This document shows positions 26,972 through 36,290 of a stretch of DNA of 64,000 nucleotides, in pieces. Both the position numbers and the translations under genes were made by a program. Position 1 is the stretch's first letter. The number at the start of each line of letters is the position of its first letter. This DNA comes from UBA940 sp031547885 (lineage in GTDB: Bacteria; Bacteroidota; Bacteroidia; Bacteroidales; Rikenellaceae). The stretch covers positions 68,842-132,841 of the forward strand of contig JAVBRO010000007.1 of NCBI GenBank assembly GCA_031547885.1. Direction: 5' to 3'. The notes below the pieces were generated by a model that saw only the letters and a list, made by a program, of their open reading frames with translations, did no database searches and had not been told where the DNA came from.

Positions 26972-28393
26972 TCAGCAAACTATTTTCACCGGAATCCCGA
27001 CAATCATAGCGAACTTCTCCAATATTTTCCGCACATGACCGGCGCCTATTGCGCAATGATGCGAAGGGCCGGCCTTACACCATCTGTCGACAAACTCCCT
27101 GCAGCCGACAGGGAATTTATACCTGCTGTTGACATTTCCGATCCGGAGTACAGGTCCGGGTACCGACTCTCCTTCGGCCACAAGCAAAGATATGCCGTCG
27201 TTGTTTTCAACTACCGAGAGCAGGGTGACAGGACCATGCCTGACCGACATCTGTATTGAGAGGCCTTTCCCCGGTTTTCCATGGTATACCGGAAGCGGGA
27301 CAAGTCCTACACCATCCTCTGCAAGCAGGGGGTTCGCCGGGCCGTCATGACCGAACAGTATCACGTCGTCGTTAAAATCCACAGCATAGAACTCGGAGAA
27401 CGAACCTCCCGCACCCAACAGGGACAATATCTTCATCGCCTGGACGTTTTTCACTTCGTACTCGCCGGCCACGGGAATTCCGCGACCGGTGAGGAGCGTA
27501 TTTCCCGGAATAATGGAGGTGATTACGTTCTCGTGTCCGTTGCCCCCCATTCCTTTATAAAAATAGGCGAGAGACCCGAGATTATGGTTTCTGACGAGCT
27601 TGTCCAATGCCACCGAGGTTCTGGCAGCCCTGTCCATCTCTTCCGGACCGCATTCGGGATCGACATTGAATTTATCGTGGAACTCGGCGATCTTTCCTGA
27701 GACTTCGTCCTCCGTTACAGAATCCCTCAATGCCACCAGCTGGCACATCTCGACCACCTCGATATGGGTACCGAACACAGCGCTGTGCAGCGCAAGGTCG
27801 GAGTAAACATCGATCATTCCTCCGTAATAGTTACCCATTACACCCAACCTGTTGCCATTCATAAGGCGCGCCGCCTTCACTGCGCTTATCCACCCCGTTA
27901 TATCGGCCCAGGCGGCGGCGTCATCGAGATATCCCGTAACTATGTCGTATTTTACCCCCGCCCGATTGAAAACACATGTAAATTCCGGCACCGAACAGGC
28001 CTGGCAGTTAGCAAGCCATTCTCCGGTCATATCCCCCCTGTCCTTAAGCGAGTTCAGCTTTGCGTAATCTATGGCCGGCGCGGGCTGCAAATTGAGCAGT
28101 ATTACCGGTATATTGAGGTTGCGCACCACCGGCATGATGGTTGAAGAGAGAGCGTATGTCGAAATGAATACGAAGAGCATGCAGACCTGTTCGCTTCTCA
28201 TAAGAGAAGCGGCATCGACAGCTTTATATTCATCGTCCACCAGTCCTGCGTCGATCACCGAAACGCCGCCCTGATTCTCCATCTTGTGTTTTATCTCGAG
28301 GCGATAGCCGTCAAGTTTATCCTTCAATCCCCCGAACTGAGCCCAATAAGTATTCAATCCCACTCCTATCAGTCCTACCTTCCCATTTGACAT
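26972..28393 (-). CDS. L-fucose/L-arabinose isomerase-family protein
   Basis: The protein has 473 residues and no signal peptide, so it is cytosolic. The overall pattern is that of the arabinose/fucose isomerase superfamily: KVGLIGVGLNTYWAQF at the start, VFISTYALSSTIMPVVRNL, a GNYYGGMIDVYSDLALH block and a late HHCAIGAGHV segment with the paired histidines. It probably interconverts an aldose and ketose, perhaps a 6-deoxy sugar freed by the adjacent GH106. It differs from classical AraA and FucI, and a true fucI lies at the far right of the window, so the two are not duplicates. The exact substrate is unknown. Confidence 0.7.
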   Translation of the reverse strand: MSNGKVGLIGVGLNTYWAQFGGLKDKLDGYRLEIKHKMENQGGVSVIDAGLVDDEYKAVDAASLMRSEQVCMLFVFISTYALSSTIMPVVRNLNIPVILLNLQPAPAIDYAKLNSLKDRGDMTGEWLANCQACSVPEFTCVFNRAGVKYDIVTGYLDDAAAWADITGWISAVKAARLMNGNRLGVMGNYYGGMIDVYSDLALHSAVFGTHIEVVEMCQLVALRDSVTEDEVSGKIAEFHDKFNVDPECGPEEMDRAARTSVALDKLVRNHNLGSLAYFYKGMGGNGHENVITSIIPGNTLLTGRGIPVAGEYEVKNVQAMKILSLLGAGGSFSEFYAVDFNDDVILFGHDGPANPLLAEDGVGLVPLPVYHGKPGKGLSIQMSVRHGPVTLLSVVENNDGISLLVAEGESVPGPVLRIGNVNSRYKFPVGCREFVDRWCKAGPSHHCAIGAGHVRKILEKFAMIVGIPVKIVC

Positions 28394-28444
28394 TTTTTCA
28401 AAAATTTTATAAGTTTTACGGTTAATTCGTTTGATACGCCATCT

Positions 28445-28477
28445 GTTGCCCGGTCTGCACGTTGCAGACCGGGCAAC
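28445..28477. promoter_or_regulatory. Perfect 15-bp hairpin between the SusCD operon and the isomerase gene
   Basis: Arms 28445-28459 and 28463-28477 are perfectly complementary around a 3-base loop. No T-run follows on the minus strand, so it is not a classic intrinsic terminator. It lies 20 bases after the DUF4998 gene stop (28498) and 52 bases before the isomerase start. A role as an mRNA 3'-end stabiliser or partial terminator that lowers downstream expression is likely. Confidence 0.6.
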
Positions 28478-28497
28478 CTGTGGCGTATAGCGTTTTG

Positions 28498-29742
28498 CTA
28501 CTTGCTGTAGAAATACAGCTCGCTTATGCTGACATAAGCGCCGGTGCCGTTAGTTGGAGCCGCGTCAGTTTCATAAACATACACATTCAACGGGCGGAAC
28601 CGGATATACCTTACCGCTGTCGAGTAGTCGAGGTCAAATTCCACCGATTGCGAGTGCGCCACTCGAACGGCATAGTTGGTAGCCCCGTAATCGGTAAGGT
28701 TTATCCAACCTTTCGCAAGAGACTGGGTTTCCCATTCATCCTGATTGGCTAAATTGTCGGTCACGCTGGGCTCATAATCGTTGATATCGTCATCACCGAT
28801 ATCGGGCAGCCCCCATAACTGGAAACGGTTCGGCGCCCAGATGAATCCGCTGCGGACATACAGTTTGCCCAGTCCGAGTTTTGCAGACAGTCCCATATCG
28901 ATTGTGAAGTGGGACGGCGCCCCGAATCCGTCGGCAGTGTGAGTAAACGTCTCCGTATTGCCGTCCCATGCATTCGCAACAACCCCGGCATAATCCTGAC
29001 CTGCATCAGAAGGGAGCGCCATGTCCGTGAATCCGCTGCGGTCTACGGTCAGGAATTCGGGGAAATTGTAATAATCCACGCCCAGGTCGACATGATCATA
29101 GGCATTTTCGGAAGGCTTTGCTATATTACTCACACTCAACACAGATCCGACTTCATAATCCTTTATCACCACCCTCGACACCGACGGCAGCACCATCTGT
29201 TCAATCCGGTTTCCATTGCTGTCGTTATAGCTGATCGTAACTTCGCAATAATCGTCCGCATCGCTCCATATAAGTTCCATATTGTTGTTACTCATCAGTG
29301 TGAAGCTTTGGAGTATCCTCTTTGTCTGTGCTTCGATGTACCTCTCCCCGAATGCATAGCCCGAGTGGGTCTCTATCAGCGAGCGGCTGCCTTTCTCGTC
29401 GTAGGTTGTGAATGTGAATTCATACTGCCCCTCTTCCAGGTCTTCGAGCAGCAGTGAAAATTTATGGTCGCGCGACACCCCTGTCAGATCCACGGTCTTG
29501 GAGCCTCCTTCCCATGTAACGACAAGACTGGCAGCGGTCCTCGCATAATGAAGGTCCAATTCCATCATGACCCTGTTCAGACCTTCGCGGATCAGTACGT
29601 CATCGACTTTCCCCACATAAATGATCTCACCGTCGCCTCGGTACTCCTCATACGTAGATACGAGGTTCGTACAACCGGCCAGAAGTGCTGTCAGCACCAC
29701 CTGAACAGCGACGATATACCTGAATATTTTTTTCTTTTCCAT
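28498..29742 (-). CDS. DUF4998 surface lipoprotein with F5/8-type C-terminal domain
   Basis: The protein has 414 residues with a lipoprotein signal (VVLTALLAGC, Cys 24). The N-terminal half is a DUF4998-type beta domain (YRGDGEIIYVGKVDDVLIRE). The C-terminal part (about 260-414) looks like a discoidin/F5-8C carbohydrate-binding fold (HFTIDMGLSAKLGLGKLYVR, VRYIRFRPLNVYV, ISELYFYS). These proteins follow SusD in many Bacteroidota loci and act as surface glycan-binding proteins. The gap to the gene before it is 6 bases, so they share the SusCD transcript. Confidence 0.8.
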   Translation of the reverse strand: MEKKKIFRYIVAVQVVLTALLAGCTNLVSTYEEYRGDGEIIYVGKVDDVLIREGLNRVMMELDLHYARTAASLVVTWEGGSKTVDLTGVSRDHKFSLLLEDLEEGQYEFTFTTYDEKGSRSLIETHSGYAFGERYIEAQTKRILQSFTLMSNNNMELIWSDADDYCEVTISYNDSNGNRIEQMVLPSVSRVVIKDYEVGSVLSVSNIAKPSENAYDHVDLGVDYYNFPEFLTVDRSGFTDMALPSDAGQDYAGVVANAWDGNTETFTHTADGFGAPSHFTIDMGLSAKLGLGKLYVRSGFIWAPNRFQLWGLPDIGDDDINDYEPSVTDNLANQDEWETQSLAKGWINLTDYGATNYAVRVAHSQSVEFDLDYSTAVRYIRFRPLNVYVYETDAAPTNGTGAYVSISELYFYSK

Positions 29743-29748
29743 ACCCGA

Positions 29749-30939
29749 TTATTTTTCAATTTGTCCCCAAAATTTCATTTCCGCGATCCTGGTGGCTTCA
29801 ATTCCAGACCATGAAGCCAGCGATATAAACTGTATGTATCTTACTACCGGCTGATTATCGGGATCTTCGAACCAGAACGTATGACCCTGCTTGGCTGCAA
29901 GGATATCTTCGGCCGTGTTAGGATCGGTAAATCCGCCGCCTGAGGGCTTGTCGAGATAGGTGTCCATCATCAGAACGTATTTATCCGGATTGCGCGCGTC
30001 GTTGTTATCGGTACATCCCCATACCTGAAAATGGCGCGGAGTACCGTGGGCATAGAAGTCTGCCTCCTCGTCCCTCTGCCAGAACTTGATGCGGCTGAGC
30101 AGTGTTTCGCAACCGAGGTCGATGGTCATCGGATGAGGGAATGGCACGGGGAAATTGGTGTGAGCATAATTCCATGCTCCGATCGTGTTGTCCCAAAGGT
30201 TCGCCCAGGCTCCGCTGTAATAGTACCAGCGAACATCTCCTGTAATGAACATCTCTTTGAACTTGGTAACGTCAAGCTCATCCTCCCGCCTCGGGGTGAG
30301 ACTGAACTCGAGGGGTTCTGACCAGTTATCCCACCTGTCGGTAACATAGAGCGTAAAATCGGTCGGCGTATCCTTCAGGTCGCTCACGCGCAGGACTCCG
30401 CCCCTCTGTTCCGTATATATGATATCGTGAAGTTCCTGGCTCTGAGTGTCTTCATTTTGATAATAGACATATACCAGAACCGGCGCTTTATCGGGATTGT
30501 CGAAAGCGAGCGAGAATCCACCCCAATCGACTTCATATGCAAGCGACGCCCTGACAGTCATTATGGGAGGGGTAAGCGGTTCGATATCGACCTCTATTCC
30601 GGAAGAAGCCTGTTCAACCTTATTCACGGCATAGAGTTTTACAGGCATGCGCTCAGTCGAACCGAGACCGGTTATAATTACGGAATCTACATAGGTAGAA
30701 GCGCGCACCTCCCTTATCTCACCCGATCCTGATTTGAATTCAGCTTTGACATAAAGGACATCCGAGCCCTGGGGCAGGGTATATTTGATTATCGCACCGC
30801 CGGCAGTATTTTCGACACTCTTCACCTCAACGTTGCCGGGAACCTTTCCCGAACCGTAAGGAGCTCTGACTTTGTCCTCGCTGCAGGCTATGAAAACCGC
30901 CATAACGGCAATCAGGACAAATATGGATTTTGTTTTCAT
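29749..30939 (-). CDS. DUF4959/DUF5126/DUF5000 surface glycan-binding lipoprotein
   Basis: The protein has 396 residues with a lipoprotein signal (FVLIAVMAVFIAC, Cys 19). The order is an FN3-like N-terminal DUF4959 domain (about 35-120, GAIIKYTLPQGSDVLYVKAE), a middle DUF5126-like domain (VYYQNEDTQSQELHD, DRWDNWSEPLEFSL), and a C-terminal F5/8-type DUF5000 domain (TIDLGCETLLSRIKFWQRDE, VRYIQFISLASWSG, IAEMKFWGQ). It is the usual companion of the next gene (DUF4998) and of SusD and probably presents glycan at the cell surface. Confidence 0.85.
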   Translation of the reverse strand: MKTKSIFVLIAVMAVFIACSEDKVRAPYGSGKVPGNVEVKSVENTAGGAIIKYTLPQGSDVLYVKAEFKSGSGEIREVRASTYVDSVIITGLGSTERMPVKLYAVNKVEQASSGIEVDIEPLTPPIMTVRASLAYEVDWGGFSLAFDNPDKAPVLVYVYYQNEDTQSQELHDIIYTEQRGGVLRVSDLKDTPTDFTLYVTDRWDNWSEPLEFSLTPRREDELDVTKFKEMFITGDVRWYYYSGAWANLWDNTIGAWNYAHTNFPVPFPHPMTIDLGCETLLSRIKFWQRDEEADFYAHGTPRHFQVWGCTDNNDARNPDKYVLMMDTYLDKPSGGGFTDPNTAEDILAAKQGHTFWFEDPDNQPVVRYIQFISLASWSGIEATRIAEMKFWGQIEK

Positions 30940-30961
30940 AATTGATCTGTTTTAAAGTTTA

Positions 30962-32884
30962 TTACCATCCGGGATTCTGGACAAGTTTCGGATTCCTAAG
31001 CAGGTCGTCCTGCATAATGGGCCACAGGTAATCCTTCTTTTTGAACGTCCGGCTGTAAATGGTCCTCTGTATGTAGAAGTTTTCAGTATCCGTTTCAAGC
31101 GGACGGAATCCCCTTACGCCTTTATTGAAATATGTCTCGGCCTTTTTCCATCTCCTCAGGTCGTGGAAGCGGGCTCCCTCGAACTGCAGTTCGATCAGAC
31201 GTTCACGATGAATGATCTCACGCATACCGTTTTGCGAAGAGGGCTTATTGGGATTGCTGGAATGCTGTCTCCATGTATCCTGAAGCGTCGAGTTAACATC
31301 CAGTCCTGCACGATGACGCACCATCTGGATATATTTATACACTTCATCGTTAGGAGTCGAGAGTGTCTCGTTCAGGGCTTCGCTGTAGAGAAGATAAAGG
31401 TCGGCCAGCCTGATATGCATATTCGGGAATGCATAAACAACCAGAGAGGCGGAAGTGTTAACGTTCCTGTAACTGCATAGTTTCTTGGCAAAATATCCTG
31501 TAGAAGAGGTGTAGAAGGTGCTAAAACCGGCAAGACCTCCTTTTTTGCTGTTTATCGGATATGCCGTTTCCGGCGAATCGTGATCGGCTTCCGACATCAT
31601 CCATTTGCCTCCGTCAAAACCTATGTGTGCATAGAAACGCGGTTCACGGTCGAAATGCATCTGAATCGTAGTGTAGTTCGGGGCGAAATAGGCCAGTTGG
31701 TCGCCCGGGGTATCCTTGAACTCATACTGCTCGCTCATCGTGGTGGACATATCCTCCTCGATGGGAACTCCGTTGACCGTGTAGTATTCTTCGATGACAT
31801 TGAGCGTGGGCGCCAGCTGTGACTTGTGAGTGTCCAGATTCTGCCCTCCGACATGGTATGTCGTCAGATGCGCCTGGGCAAGCCTCTGTAGTTCGGCTCC
31901 GGCCGAACCAGGAGCAAATATCGCCTCGGGATTATTGCGGTTGGCAATAAGGTCCCTGAGGGTCATTTGCAGCTGGGTTTCGGGTGTCATTTCGAAATCG
32001 AGCTTGTCTGTAAATGTGAAAAGCGAATGGAATTTTTCGGCCTCTTCTATAGCAAGGCGGCATGCTTCGGCAGCCGCCTCCCACTTCGCCACACTCTTTT
32101 CCTGATTGAAGAAAGGATTGCCGTCGCGCGGGTCTAGGAAATTTGCATAATCTTCATTCCCATTGAACAGTGGGCTGGCGGCCACCACCAGTATTTTGGC
32201 TTTGATTGCCATTGCCGCGGATCTGGTGATACGGCCCAGTTCAGTGGATATCGACGTTATCCTTTCGGGCAGACCCGGCTCGAATGTCAACGCTTCGTCG
32301 ATAAGCTCCACAATGTATGCGACCACATCGTCTATCTTCTCTCTGTACTGGATGATGTCTTCGAAATCTGCAGTCGTTGCGTGATTCTCCTTAAGTAGCG
32401 GAATAGGACCGTAGTGCAGCATAATCCAGTAAATATAATAGGCTTTTAGCGTAAGCACTTCTGCTTTCCAGCGCCCTTTCTCAGAGGCCGACATATCGGG
32501 CACCCTGTCTATATTCTCCATGAAAATGTTGCACTCATGCACTCCGCGGAACATGTTGGAGCCGCTCCACAGATTGAAGTACGGATTACTGATATTCTGA
32601 TTGCCGCGAACATAATTCCATGACGAAGCGAAATTAAAGAGCGTGATGTACTGTATCGCGTATGGATGCATATCGTCGGCGCACATCATACCTGCATTGG
32701 TGTATGGATCCATCGGCATCGGCATATAACTGTAGCATGTCGAAAGATATTTTATAGCGTTGGCCCTATTGTTGAACGCCATCTCCATCGTGGTGATGTT
32801 ATCCGGGATAACATCCAGATAGCTGCATGAAGAAAATACTGCCGCTATTACAAATATATAAATCTTTTTCATATTAGGTTTCAT
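30962..32884 (-). CDS. SusD/RagB-family outer-membrane glycan-binding lipoprotein
   Basis: The protein has 640 residues with a lipoprotein signal (FVIAAVFSSC). It has the SusD layout: an N-terminal TPR-like part (DNITTMEMAFNNRANAIKYL, KAEVLTLKAYYIYWIMLHYG) and the typical C-terminus with REIIHRERLIELQFEGARFH, DLRRWK and a final DYLWPIMQDDLLRNPKLVQN stretch. SusD caps the SusC transporter and captures oligosaccharides. The start directly abuts the SusC stop, so they are translationally coupled. Confidence 0.95.
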   Translation of the reverse strand: MKPNMKKIYIFVIAAVFSSCSYLDVIPDNITTMEMAFNNRANAIKYLSTCYSYMPMPMDPYTNAGMMCADDMHPYAIQYITLFNFASSWNYVRGNQNISNPYFNLWSGSNMFRGVHECNIFMENIDRVPDMSASEKGRWKAEVLTLKAYYIYWIMLHYGPIPLLKENHATTADFEDIIQYREKIDDVVAYIVELIDEALTFEPGLPERITSISTELGRITRSAAMAIKAKILVVAASPLFNGNEDYANFLDPRDGNPFFNQEKSVAKWEAAAEACRLAIEEAEKFHSLFTFTDKLDFEMTPETQLQMTLRDLIANRNNPEAIFAPGSAGAELQRLAQAHLTTYHVGGQNLDTHKSQLAPTLNVIEEYYTVNGVPIEEDMSTTMSEQYEFKDTPGDQLAYFAPNYTTIQMHFDREPRFYAHIGFDGGKWMMSEADHDSPETAYPINSKKGGLAGFSTFYTSSTGYFAKKLCSYRNVNTSASLVVYAFPNMHIRLADLYLLYSEALNETLSTPNDEVYKYIQMVRHRAGLDVNSTLQDTWRQHSSNPNKPSSQNGMREIIHRERLIELQFEGARFHDLRRWKKAETYFNKGVRGFRPLETDTENFYIQRTIYSRTFKKKDYLWPIMQDDLLRNPKLVQNPGW

Positions 32885-35800
32885 TTAAAAGTTGACATGC
32901 AGACCCAGATTGTAAACAGCCTGTATAGGATAGTTAAACCCGTTGCCGCCTTGTTCCACGTCCCATTCCTTGAACTTGCTGAACAGGGCGAGGTTAAGGC
33001 CGCTGGCGTATATCCTCAGATTTTTGATCTTAGCCTTCGCAAGGGCTTTGCTGGAGAAAGTGTAACCCACTTCGACCGACTTAAGCCTCATGTAAGAACC
33101 GTCACGCAGCCACCATGTACTGCTTACGAGGTTGTTATTGACCGCCTCGGTGGTAAGGCGGGGCTGGGCGGCGAAGTTATCCCTGTTGGACTCAGACCAA
33201 TAGCTGTTGCCCCATGTTTTCAGAACATGGTTTCTGGCAACCTTGCCACCGAACATGTTGTACTCGTCCGATGAGAATGTGGATGCATTCAGGAACGGTG
33301 CGGTCCGCATGGCATCGATATAGAAAGAACTGCGGGCCGCCCCCTGGAAGAAACACGAAATATCGAAATTTTTATATCCGAACGATATTCCGAAGCCGTA
33401 CATGATCTCGGGGACCGACGGATAGCCTACCGGTACCACGTCATTGCCGTCGATAATGTCATCGCCATTGATATCCCGGTACTTTATGTCGCCGGGCATA
33501 TAATCTCCGAAACTCTGCTTCGGAGAGTTGGCTATATCGGCTTCGTCGACGAACAGCCTCTCGGCAATATAACCGTAGGTTTGGCCGATCGGCCGCCCTG
33601 TTTCACCCAGCCACGCGTATGGATAGTTAAGCTCCTCTTTGTAGTCGTATTTACTTCTGGCAAAAGTGAAGTTTCCCCTTAGGCCCAGCCATATATCCTT
33701 GGTCACAGATTTGTTGGCATCGGCCTGTATTTCAAAGCCTGATGACGATGCGCGGCCGACATTAGCCACGAGTCCCGCCGCATAACCGGCTTCGGCCGGA
33801 ATATTTGGTCGCGTCTGGAAAATACTGCTGCGTTTTTCATTGAAATAGTCCATTTGCAGCTCGAGGAAATTGAACAGGGTCATTTCGACGCCTATGTCCA
33901 TTTTGCGGGCAACCTCCCATGTGATATCGGAGTTGCCGTACCTGGAGATGCCTATGGTCTGCATACCTTCTGTGAAGTTCTCTCCGAAAGATATCGGGGA
34001 GATGCCGGCATTGAGGCTCACTACGGAAAGATAATAGAAACGGTCGCGTTCGCTGCCTATCCTGTCGTTACCCACGAGACCGTAGGTGGCCTTGAGTTTA
34101 AGCCTGTCCACGACCATATTTTTTGGCCAGAACGGTTCGTTGCTGATTATGTAGCCTATACCTGCCGACGGGAAAAAGCCGAACCTTTCTTTCTTTGCGA
34201 ACCTCTCGGAACCGTTGTAGCCGAAATTGGCCTCGAAGAAGTAGCGGGAGTCGAAAGCGTATGTAACGCGGCCCGAAAGGCCCATATTGCGCGAAGGCAG
34301 CGACCGGTGTATCTCGGTCTCGTTACCCGGCACATAATTGCGCATGGTACCTACGAGAAGTGCGCCGACCGTGTGTTTTCCAAAATCCCTATTGTATGTT
34401 ATGGAGCCTTCGAAATAGTTGGCTATATTGACATAAGGACCGTCTTTGGTGAGGTTAAGGTCTTCGCGCCCGTAATCTGGATTCAATTGGTTGAGCGTGT
34501 ATTTCTTTGTCGCCGGATCGTAGTATCCGATGTCGTAGTAGAAAGGTTCGGTCGCCCTTATCGACGAAAACGCACTGGGCCTTGTACTATTGGCCAGCAC
34601 CCTTATATTCAATCCCTTGGTGATAAATTTAAGATCCTGGGTCAGTTCTACCTGCGCCGTAACGTTGTTGTTGTAGGTTTGACGGTAACCCTTGGTCATG
34701 TCGGCATAGGGGTTGAGATAATTCCACTCCTTGACGTTACCGTACAGGATATGCGCCGTTTGCTGGTTCGCCTCGTCGGGAGCATACGTCTTCGGGAAAT
34801 CCACAGGCGACGCCGCCCTTACTTTCCTATACATCACATCGCCCCCGTCTATCGGACCGTTGTAGTCCTGGAACGATGCATTCAGTCTGACGTCGACGCG
34901 GGTGGTCTTTGTAAGGTTTATATTGACGTTCGTGCGTACCTGGATGGTTTTGATATTGATATTATTGTTGTAGTTGTTCTTTTTATCGACCTGAAGCAAG
35001 CCGTTGTCATTATTGAAACTCGCTGATATGTAATATTTCGCCACACCGCCGCCGCCGCTGATATTGACATTGGCACGCTGGCTCAGCGCCACTTTATTGA
35101 AGAGTTCGTCGTACCAGTCCACGGATGGATACAGATAAGGGTCCATTCCCAGTTGGGTTCCGGCTATCTTCGCCTGCGAATAACGCGGCAGTGCGTCTGG
35201 ATTTCGGGTGACAAGCGCCTCGTTATACATCTTCATGTAGGTCACGGGATCCACAAGCTCGATATTACGCGAAGGGGTCGTAACGGAATTTTCAAAGCGC
35301 AAGCTCAATTTTGCCGGTCCTTCCCTCCCCTCTTTGGTGGTCACCAGTATAACGCCGTTGGCACCGCGCGCACCGTATATCGAAGTGGCGGTAGCGTCTT
35401 TCATAATGGAGAACGCGGCGACATCGTCGACCGAAAGCTGGCCGAGTTCCTGAGTTGAGGATTCGATATTGTCAATAAGTATCAGAGGCGAAGCCGAATA
35501 ACCAAAAGTGGTAACACCTCTGATGAAAAAATCGAGATTATCCTTTCCCGGTTCGCCGGAACTCTGATAGGATATCACCCCTGCCATACGGCCGGCGATC
35601 CCCTGGGTGAAATTACTCGACGGAACGTGCAGTTCATCGGGTTTGATGGTGGCGACGGAGGCGATGACGCTCTCCTTCCTCTGTCTGGCAAAACCGACGA
35701 CGGTTACCTCTTCGAGTTCGTCGATCTTCTGACGCATCTTCACAATGACATGGGTCTGGCTGCCGACAACGATACGTTCCGGTTCGTAGCCGAGCGAATT

Positions 35801-36073
35801 CAGAACGAGAACGTCGTCCGGAGACACTTTAATGGTAAAAGTACCATCGGGAGCCGTGAGCACCCCTCTTGTCGATTTATCGACAATGACGGTGACGCCG
35901 GCCATGACACTGTCCTCTTCGTTGTAGACCACCCCCGTTAAATCGCGCAGCGTGTCTTGAGCATAAGCTGACGTCGAGAGCAGAATACCGAACAAGAGTG
36001 CCAATGAGAGTTTTCGCATCATCTTATACTTATGAATGCGGCTGGACTCGATAGTTGTGCATACTTCATTCAT
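32885..36073 (-). CDS. SusC/RagA-family TonB-dependent outer-membrane transporter
   Basis: The protein has 1062 residues from the ATG at 36073; this start has an A-rich stretch before it, and the next residues match the common MNEVCTTIESSRIHKYKM start of such proteins. A later ATG at 36019 lies directly before the signal peptide (LSLALLFGILLSTSAYAQ). A carboxypeptidase-like DUF domain (LTGVVYNEEDSVMAGVTVIV) comes next, then the TonB box region (EEVTVVGFARQRKESV), the plug with IMKDATATSIYGARGANGVI, and a barrel to the end (NLGLHVNF). It imports oligosaccharides with SusD. No STN domain is present, so it is not the partner of the FecR protein at 13575. Confidence 0.95.
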   Translation of the reverse strand: MNEVCTTIESSRIHKYKMMRKLSLALLFGILLSTSAYAQDTLRDLTGVVYNEEDSVMAGVTVIVDKSTRGVLTAPDGTFTIKVSPDDVLVLNSLGYEPERIVVGSQTHVIVKMRQKIDELEEVTVVGFARQRKESVIASVATIKPDELHVPSSNFTQGIAGRMAGVISYQSSGEPGKDNLDFFIRGVTTFGYSASPLILIDNIESSTQELGQLSVDDVAAFSIMKDATATSIYGARGANGVILVTTKEGREGPAKLSLRFENSVTTPSRNIELVDPVTYMKMYNEALVTRNPDALPRYSQAKIAGTQLGMDPYLYPSVDWYDELFNKVALSQRANVNISGGGGVAKYYISASFNNDNGLLQVDKKNNYNNNINIKTIQVRTNVNINLTKTTRVDVRLNASFQDYNGPIDGGDVMYRKVRAASPVDFPKTYAPDEANQQTAHILYGNVKEWNYLNPYADMTKGYRQTYNNNVTAQVELTQDLKFITKGLNIRVLANSTRPSAFSSIRATEPFYYDIGYYDPATKKYTLNQLNPDYGREDLNLTKDGPYVNIANYFEGSITYNRDFGKHTVGALLVGTMRNYVPGNETEIHRSLPSRNMGLSGRVTYAFDSRYFFEANFGYNGSERFAKKERFGFFPSAGIGYIISNEPFWPKNMVVDRLKLKATYGLVGNDRIGSERDRFYYLSVVSLNAGISPISFGENFTEGMQTIGISRYGNSDITWEVARKMDIGVEMTLFNFLELQMDYFNEKRSSIFQTRPNIPAEAGYAAGLVANVGRASSSGFEIQADANKSVTKDIWLGLRGNFTFARSKYDYKEELNYPYAWLGETGRPIGQTYGYIAERLFVDEADIANSPKQSFGDYMPGDIKYRDINGDDIIDGNDVVPVGYPSVPEIMYGFGISFGYKNFDISCFFQGAARSSFYIDAMRTAPFLNASTFSSDEYNMFGGKVARNHVLKTWGNSYWSESNRDNFAAQPRLTTEAVNNNLVSSTWWLRDGSYMRLKSVEVGYTFSSKALAKAKIKNLRIYASGLNLALFSKFKEWDVEQGGNGFNYPIQAVYNLGLHVNF

Positions 36074-36264
36074 ACGGATCTTTTTTAGGTTAGTTGTTAT
36101 TGTTTGTCTTGTTAAGTAGTTTTCTGTTTGTTGTTCCCAAGCATTGCCCTGCGGTATTGCGTTGGTTTTCAAAATATAGCCGACACATTAGTCTGCCGGA
36201 AAACCCATCATGCACTGGATTTGAAAGCGGTCACTACAGGATGTCTTCTGCTCTTTAGCTTTTA

Positions 36265-36283
36265 CGCCGGTATGTAACCGGCG
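36265..36283. promoter_or_regulatory. Short hairpin after the second GH106 gene
   Basis: CGCCGG (36265-36270) pairs with CCGGCG (36278-36283) across 7 bases, beginning 8 bases after the minus-strand stop at 36291. There is no T-run. It may end or trim the transcript before the SusC promoter region. Confidence 0.4.
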
Positions 36284-36290
36284 GCTTCTG

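Noticed and set aside
33854..35026. A 390-codon + strand open frame opposite susC
   Set aside because: It is a shadow of the SusC barrel region with no protein-like features of its own.
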